Assembly: GCA_013397435.1 (NCBI GenBank) | Contig: VZRG01000302.1 | Coordinates: 298,269-362,268, forward strand | Source: Erythrocercus mccallii | Taxonomy: Eukaryota > Chordata > Aves > Passeriformes > Dicruridae | Length of the DNA stretch: 64,000 nucleotides | Direction of reading: 5' to 3' | In this document: positions 58,641-64,000 of the stretch, piece by piece | Layout of the letters: every line of letters begins with the position of its first letter | Numbering within the stretch: position 1 is the stretch's first letter | Program-made: the position numbers and the translations under genes | The notes under the pieces: model-generated | The model's database searches: none | Told to the model about the DNA's origin: nothing | Seen by the model: only the letters and a program-made list of their open reading frames with translations

Positions 58641-61600
58641 GGAGAACCAGGAAAACCAGGATGTTAATAAGGCTTTGAAAGGCTGAATTTGCTCTTATCA
58701 GCTCACATCCATACACCTGGGCACAGAGGAAGAAGCCAGATCCCAAGACACTTCCTTTATGCCCTCAAGGGTTCCCATCATGCACTTTCCATTACTTAAT
58801 GTTTATTTTCAAAACTGTGATGTTTGGGTTTATACTGTATTTTTGGTTTCTTTAGTTTGTGTTTTTTGCATAGACTAATTTTATTTCAAATTGACCGTTT
58901 TCCCAAACAAAAAGGTACGGATTCCCATGTCTAGCTTACATATTTCATCTGCTCATAAAAATTGAGAGAAATATTGATACATTTGTCAGCTATTCTTATT
59001 GTAATGGAGAAACAACCATTTATTTAATTCATCATATTACTCCAACAGCCTACTACAGGCAATTTAACCTTATGAATATGTTTTCTGCAGATGGTTGAGT
59101 TTCTTTATTCAAAGGTTTCAAACAGTTGTTACAATTAACCCAATCAGTTTTCCTTCATGTTATGCTTCCTTTATGTTATGTTATATATTAATTATTAGAA
59201 CTCAGATAGATATATTTTCTCTGCCTGTTTCATCTCAGCATATTAATCCAGATTTATTGTAACAGTTTGGTTGGCTGCATTTCTACTGATAAAGAATTAG
59301 TGTGGGACAGCTTCTTCGTCCTCCTGGTTCACTCTCTTTAGCATTTTTGTTTTCCTAAGAGTGTCTGCTTTTTTATATTTTCTTCTCCTTAATCTGCTGG
59401 GTTTATTATTTATATGCTTAATTCTGAGGTATTTTCTTCTGTTTTCCAGATCATATAGTAGCACCTATTTCAAAAGCTTAATGGCAGTTTGTGATGAGAA
59501 AATTTTAGTCTGAATGAGCTTAAAGTCTTACATGTTATTCTAAGGCAACCACTACATCTGTCTTTCTTGATTTAGACTAAATGCCTATAATTCTACAGCT
59601 AATTAAATTAAATCTTTGAATTCCCTATCTCTAGACTTAACTATCAGACCACTTTAGAAATATGAATATTTTAGGGGGTTAAAATTAGATGATTTATAGT
59701 AATGTATCTGGGGATTTTATTATGCCTCCTTTGAAATACATAACATTATTTAATTCCAGATTAATACGTCTAGCAGCAAGTCCCTCAGTATTTCTGACTT
59801 ATTCTTCATAAGCCCTAGTTTTACCACCTGGCTACTGTTGTTTTTGCCCATGTTTCCTGACCAGACTTGTTTAGTGTCATTTGTTTTTGGCCTCAGCCCT
59901 GCTCTTTCATAGTGATATTTGTCCCTCTCATGTTTGCATTGAAGTGTTGAGCCTCTCTTCTGCTTTTCATCCTCAGCAATGGCTGTGGAGCCTAGGTCTT
60001 CTACTGAGGCATGCCTGGCATGGGGGCCTCTTTGTTGGAACAGCCATCAGTGCAGGCCACCAGCATCCATCTGGAGGACACTTCCTTTGTCAGGGTCATC
60101 CCCATGGCTGCCACCTGAGGTACCTGTCACTTTTCTACTGTTTCCCACATGCACAGGACATGATGGAAAGTGTCACCACATTGCCCCATCCTGAGAAGTT
60201 CCCCAGAGCAGGAACAAGTCCCACTGATGAAAGGGTCACATAGGGATAGATGTGCACAAACACAGTTCATCACATCCAATTTCTGCTTTTTTGACAAGGC
60301 AGGCAAAGGCTGGAAGGCATGGAGGCTGGTTGCGGCCATGTGTGTCATGGCAGAAGTGGAGTCCTGGAAAGATGAATTTATTTCTTCTCTGTTCCACAGA
60401 GTGAGGAGTCAAAAACATCTCCCAAATGCTCAAGAATGCCTTGGCTGTAAGACTGAATGTCTCCACTGTGGTGATGAACTGCTTTTCAGATGAGTTGCAA
60501 AGCAGTTAGCTTGCTTCTCTGCAGTCATTAAAGATCCCAAGATTGCTTTTCATGAGCTTCTAGTAGTGTTACTTAACGGAGTATCCTGGCTGCAGTCCAG
60601 CCTGGCTTACCGTAGACCACATCTCTAGACTTCCATCATTTCAGCTGTGTAACGTTAATCATCTCAGCACTGCTAAAGTAACAAGGGCTTGTTCCATAGC
60701 CACTGTAAAGCCATGAAATGAAGTGATCCCTTTATGTAAATGCTGTATGCAAGTTATAGTATGTCCACATTTCCTGCATTTCTTTTCACTGTTCTCACTA
60801 TCATTACTGTTATAATGTATGCTTATAATGGCATTGACTAAGGAACTCTGTGAAATGCCAGTCTTTTGCCCTGGACTTGAAACTGACTATATACACAGAT
60901 GTTAAGGTCATGTTTCACTAACATGTATTTTGGAAAGTCTGCATACAGACAAAAAGGGATGAATAACTGTGATTGTTTTTCTGACTCTCAGGCAGTGTCC
61001 TTACAAATTTCTGTGCACTTCTTGAGAATTTTGTCTTGACTTTCATATTAAAGCAGCCATAAGGTCTGAATTAAGCTCTCTTTTCTGTTCGATGGTTCTC
61101 TCCAGACAAGCCATACCAGTGTTAATGAAACACTGTAGATGTAATCCTGCATTCATATCCAGTGCTTCTGTTGTGCATTTTCCTAGGTCTGACTGGCCAG
61201 TCTAATCACAAGATAAAATTCTATATCGTCAATGGCCTTCTTTCTATTCTTTGATACTGGGGCAAAGCTGTGTTTTCAACACTACTCTTTCTTAGGGAGA
61301 TAGTGCAGGAAACAAAACCCAACACAGGTTACAGCTTCCTTGCCTGCAACCCACACCAGGAACACCTTAGGTCAGCATCGACCAATTGATTGCAACACCT
61401 ATTCCAACTCCAGAATGTGTTACATGCTTTGCTTTTGCTTGTTGCTCTGTTTTTAAAGCACATTATGTTCATTTTATGGTATTACTGACTTCATCTGACT
61501 TTTATGTATTCTGCTCTTAAGCAGGAAGATATTCGTCAGCCCTCTTCAGAAGCTTTGTCCATATTCCATGCAGAGACTTTTGCCTTCCTCTGCTTAAAAT

Positions 61601-64000
61601 AACATTCAGGTTCAGCTTGAGTTTCCTCCATGGATTTTTTTTCCCATTATATTTCTATGTACTGATTTCAAAGCCAGGATCATTCTTCTTCAATTATGCA
61701 AAATATTCTCAAAGCACAAGACCATAAGTAGGCTTCAGCTGCTTGCCTTCTTTGTAGTTAAGACTGTATAGTATGTCAACACCAACTTTGGCTGGAAAGC
61801 CCTGTGTATGGTGAGCTGGTTTAGATTATCTAATTTCATTGTCTTCATTCATCATTCATAATCCATTATATCATTGCTGTATGATATGAGTTCAATAACA
61901 TCTCAGACTTGGTTAGAATATTATTTTTTCTGTTATCTTTTTCCTGTGACAGAGATTTTGAAATTTTTCTGCATAAGATGTGGGTAGTTATTTTTCTTCT
62001 TATTATTCTATTCCAAATGTATTTCTTACATTAGCTAGAAGAGGGAATTAATATTTGAGATCTCGCAATAAACTTTCTAAAACTCAGACAAAGGTACCAT
62101 GGCATTGTCAGTTTGCCTTTTTGTTGTACATCCTCAAAAAATTCCTAAAAATATCTATTTCTGTGAAATGAAATCCAACATTTGTTACATATATTCACAG
62201 ACACATACTCTAGAAATTGCAATATGTAACCAGCTTGAGAAAATTAACTTGATTAGAACTACTGCTAGATTATCAAAGCTTGACTTTTAAAAGTCACTAA
62301 AAAGAAAGGCCCAAAAAACCAAAATATAAATTCTGCTTGTCACGTTCCTGTGTTATTGGCAGATGCCCCAGGCAACTAGGCTTTCTCTCTCTCAGATAGT
62401 GAAATTATTACCCTACAGCACAGTGTCTGAAGAGCTCTCAGGGCTCGGAAAAACACCAGGGCAGCAGACATGTTTAATAGGGATGTGGGATGACTAGGGC
62501 AAGGATTTCTAAATCCCACCATCTGAAGTTCTCTTTTATTGGAAACCTGAACATTTGGGTGCATGGTTCAATTTCAATATTTTCTCCAAGTAGCTGATGG
62601 GGATAACAAGCAGTTCAGGGCCACTGGCACAACCAGCTCTGTCCTTTTGTGTCGTTTGTCCACTCAGCAGAACAAGCCATGCTAAAAGCCGAGGATGAGC
62701 ATGGCCCCTTCTGCTGAGTAATGGCAAAGATTTATTCTTAACACTGTATTTCTTCCATCCACTCTTTTTCCTCTGTCCTTCCAGAGAATATGGTTCTGCT
62801 TTCTTCAGTCCAGTAATTTGTGATGACACTAGGTACCACAGTTTGGGGGAGTGAGTATGACCCTACCGCAAGTCTTTGGCTCCTGCCTAGCAACAGCATC
62901 CACTGGCGTGCTAGTCGTGTGCTCTCCCTCCCCTTGCTGGAAGAAAAAATGCTAATATTCTTCACATGTGACTCCAGAAACTGAATAATAGGAGCTGACC
63001 TGACCATAAGTGCCAGGATCACAAAGTCTCAGGAGTTTAGTGGCTAGCATAATGAATCATTACGCTGGTGAGCCAAACTCCTTGTTTGCTGTTTGCAGCC
63101 ACATTAAATATGAATAAGATAACTAAACAAACCACTGAAAAATAGTCTAATTAAATTGTGCAGTGAGATAGACCCATGGCTTTTAGTGCTTTTAATTCCC
63201 TATGAAATAAAAATAAAAGTATATTCTCTTTCCTTCTTTTTTGTGACATTTGTTCCCACACAGAAAGGCTAAAAGCAGACGGTGTTGGCTTGCTGTCAGC
63301 AAAGGACTTTCACCTGTGAATATGCCTGCAAATGACTTTTGCAGGGTTAAGCAAAGCATCTGCAGGACCAAAACAAGACTTAAAGCAACAGTGAGTATAA
63401 TCAAACTTCATTAATGTGCCCACTGATCTCTGCTGCAGAATAATCTCTGCTGCCTGGAGAGGTCCTTTGCTCTCTGGCCTAGAAAAGGAGGGAGTCAGGG
63501 GCACAGAATACACAGCAAGGCATAGCATGGCACACTCCCACTGTGCCAGCCCCTCTTCTCCATCCAGGCTGAAGACTATGCTCAGCTGAAAGCATGTCCT
63601 TTGGGAGTCAGCATTACTACTCATAGGCTGAAAGATAAGTGGGTGCCCAAGTGCTATGTAAACAAAGGTCTAATTGGGGGGTCCTGTATCTCTTCCATAC
63701 AAAGCATTTCCTTTACCTGTTTCACAAAAGTTAAAAGTGAAGCACTCCATAAGCAGCACTTACAGTCTTTTTCTTTTCAGTGCTCCCTCTCACTTGAAGG
63801 ATCCAGAAAATTACTTTCTTTAGCTCTAGTCATCTGCACTTGTCCCTAAAGGAGAAGTACCTATTAAATTTTTTATGATGTGTAAACAAGTACATTTCCT
63901 TTAAAAATGACAGTGTTTTCACAAACAATGCCCCAGTCCCTGGATTTAGCTCCAGAGAGGTATTTCATGGAAAACACCTTCCAGTCACTCTGCTTCTGAT
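58641..64000. other. 5.4 kb without recognised feature
   Basis: AT-rich DNA. A GC-richer patch at 59880-60490 is open in several frames on both strands (up to 120 codons) without recognisable domains. No repeat family, RNA gene or exon-like block is supported. Confidence 0.35.

Noticed and set aside
59881..60493. Multi-frame open patch with frames of 120 and 107 codons
   Set aside because: Slightly GC-richer DNA gives fewer stops in all frames. No domain or exon signal was seen.
1..64000. CRISPR arrays, operons, phage or plasmid features
   Set aside because: The composition, repeat families and absence of dense coding show vertebrate nuclear DNA. No regularly spaced direct repeats were found.

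Overview
The window reads as nuclear DNA of a bird, most likely a songbird (Passeriformes). It is AT-rich, has no dense coding sequence, and its repeats are avian: CR1 retrotransposon tails ending in ATTCTATG-type repeats, endogenous retrovirus (ERV) LTRs of kinds common in birds, and a tRNA-Ile-headed, CR1-tailed SINE of the TguSINE1 type known from zebra finch. No intact protein-coding gene was recognised. The window is probably intergenic or deep intronic sequence, shaped mainly by retroelements.

Layout. 1-3.3 kb: two minus-strand solo LTRs with 6-bp target duplications (241-858 and 1600-2908, the second holding a 285-bp assembly gap) and two CR1 tails. 3.3-7.8 kb: mostly featureless, but 6918-7037 is a 40-codon block clearly homologous to the AAA1 Walker B exon of a dynein heavy chain. 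It has an in-frame stop and a damaged splice acceptor, so it is a relic exon. 7.85-8.47 kb: a minus-strand solo LTR with a 5-bp duplication. 8.5-17.8 kb: only a GTTTA repeat. 17.8-19.2 kb: an LTR, then the 3' end of a second ERV (Env transmembrane-subunit tail, a run of 29 C, polypurine tract, 3' LTR). 21.3-21.8 kb: two CR1 tails in opposite orientation.

27.0-34.2 kb is a retrovirus-rich block. It holds LTRs at 27072-27656, 29361-29977 and 33765-34216, a probable LTR ending near 33471, and an LTR-in-LTR nest at 30432-31994. In the nest a complete plus-strand LTR sits inside a complete minus-strand LTR of the same family, almost at the outer LTR's expected transcription start. 34.5-57 kb is largely unique AT-rich DNA with microsatellites (TTG, GGAA, TA, TG) and one CR1 tail. 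57.1-57.6 kb is a decayed LINE reverse transcriptase on the minus strand. 57.96-58.64 kb is an LTR of the same family as the one at 17.8 kb, split by the tRNA-Ile SINE. From there to 64 kb I recognise nothing.

No new cellular system is evident. The items most worth a second look are the relic dynein exon, the nested LTR, the Env remnant with its C29 run, and the SINE-in-LTR nest. Family names come from memory of avian repeats and were not checked against a database.
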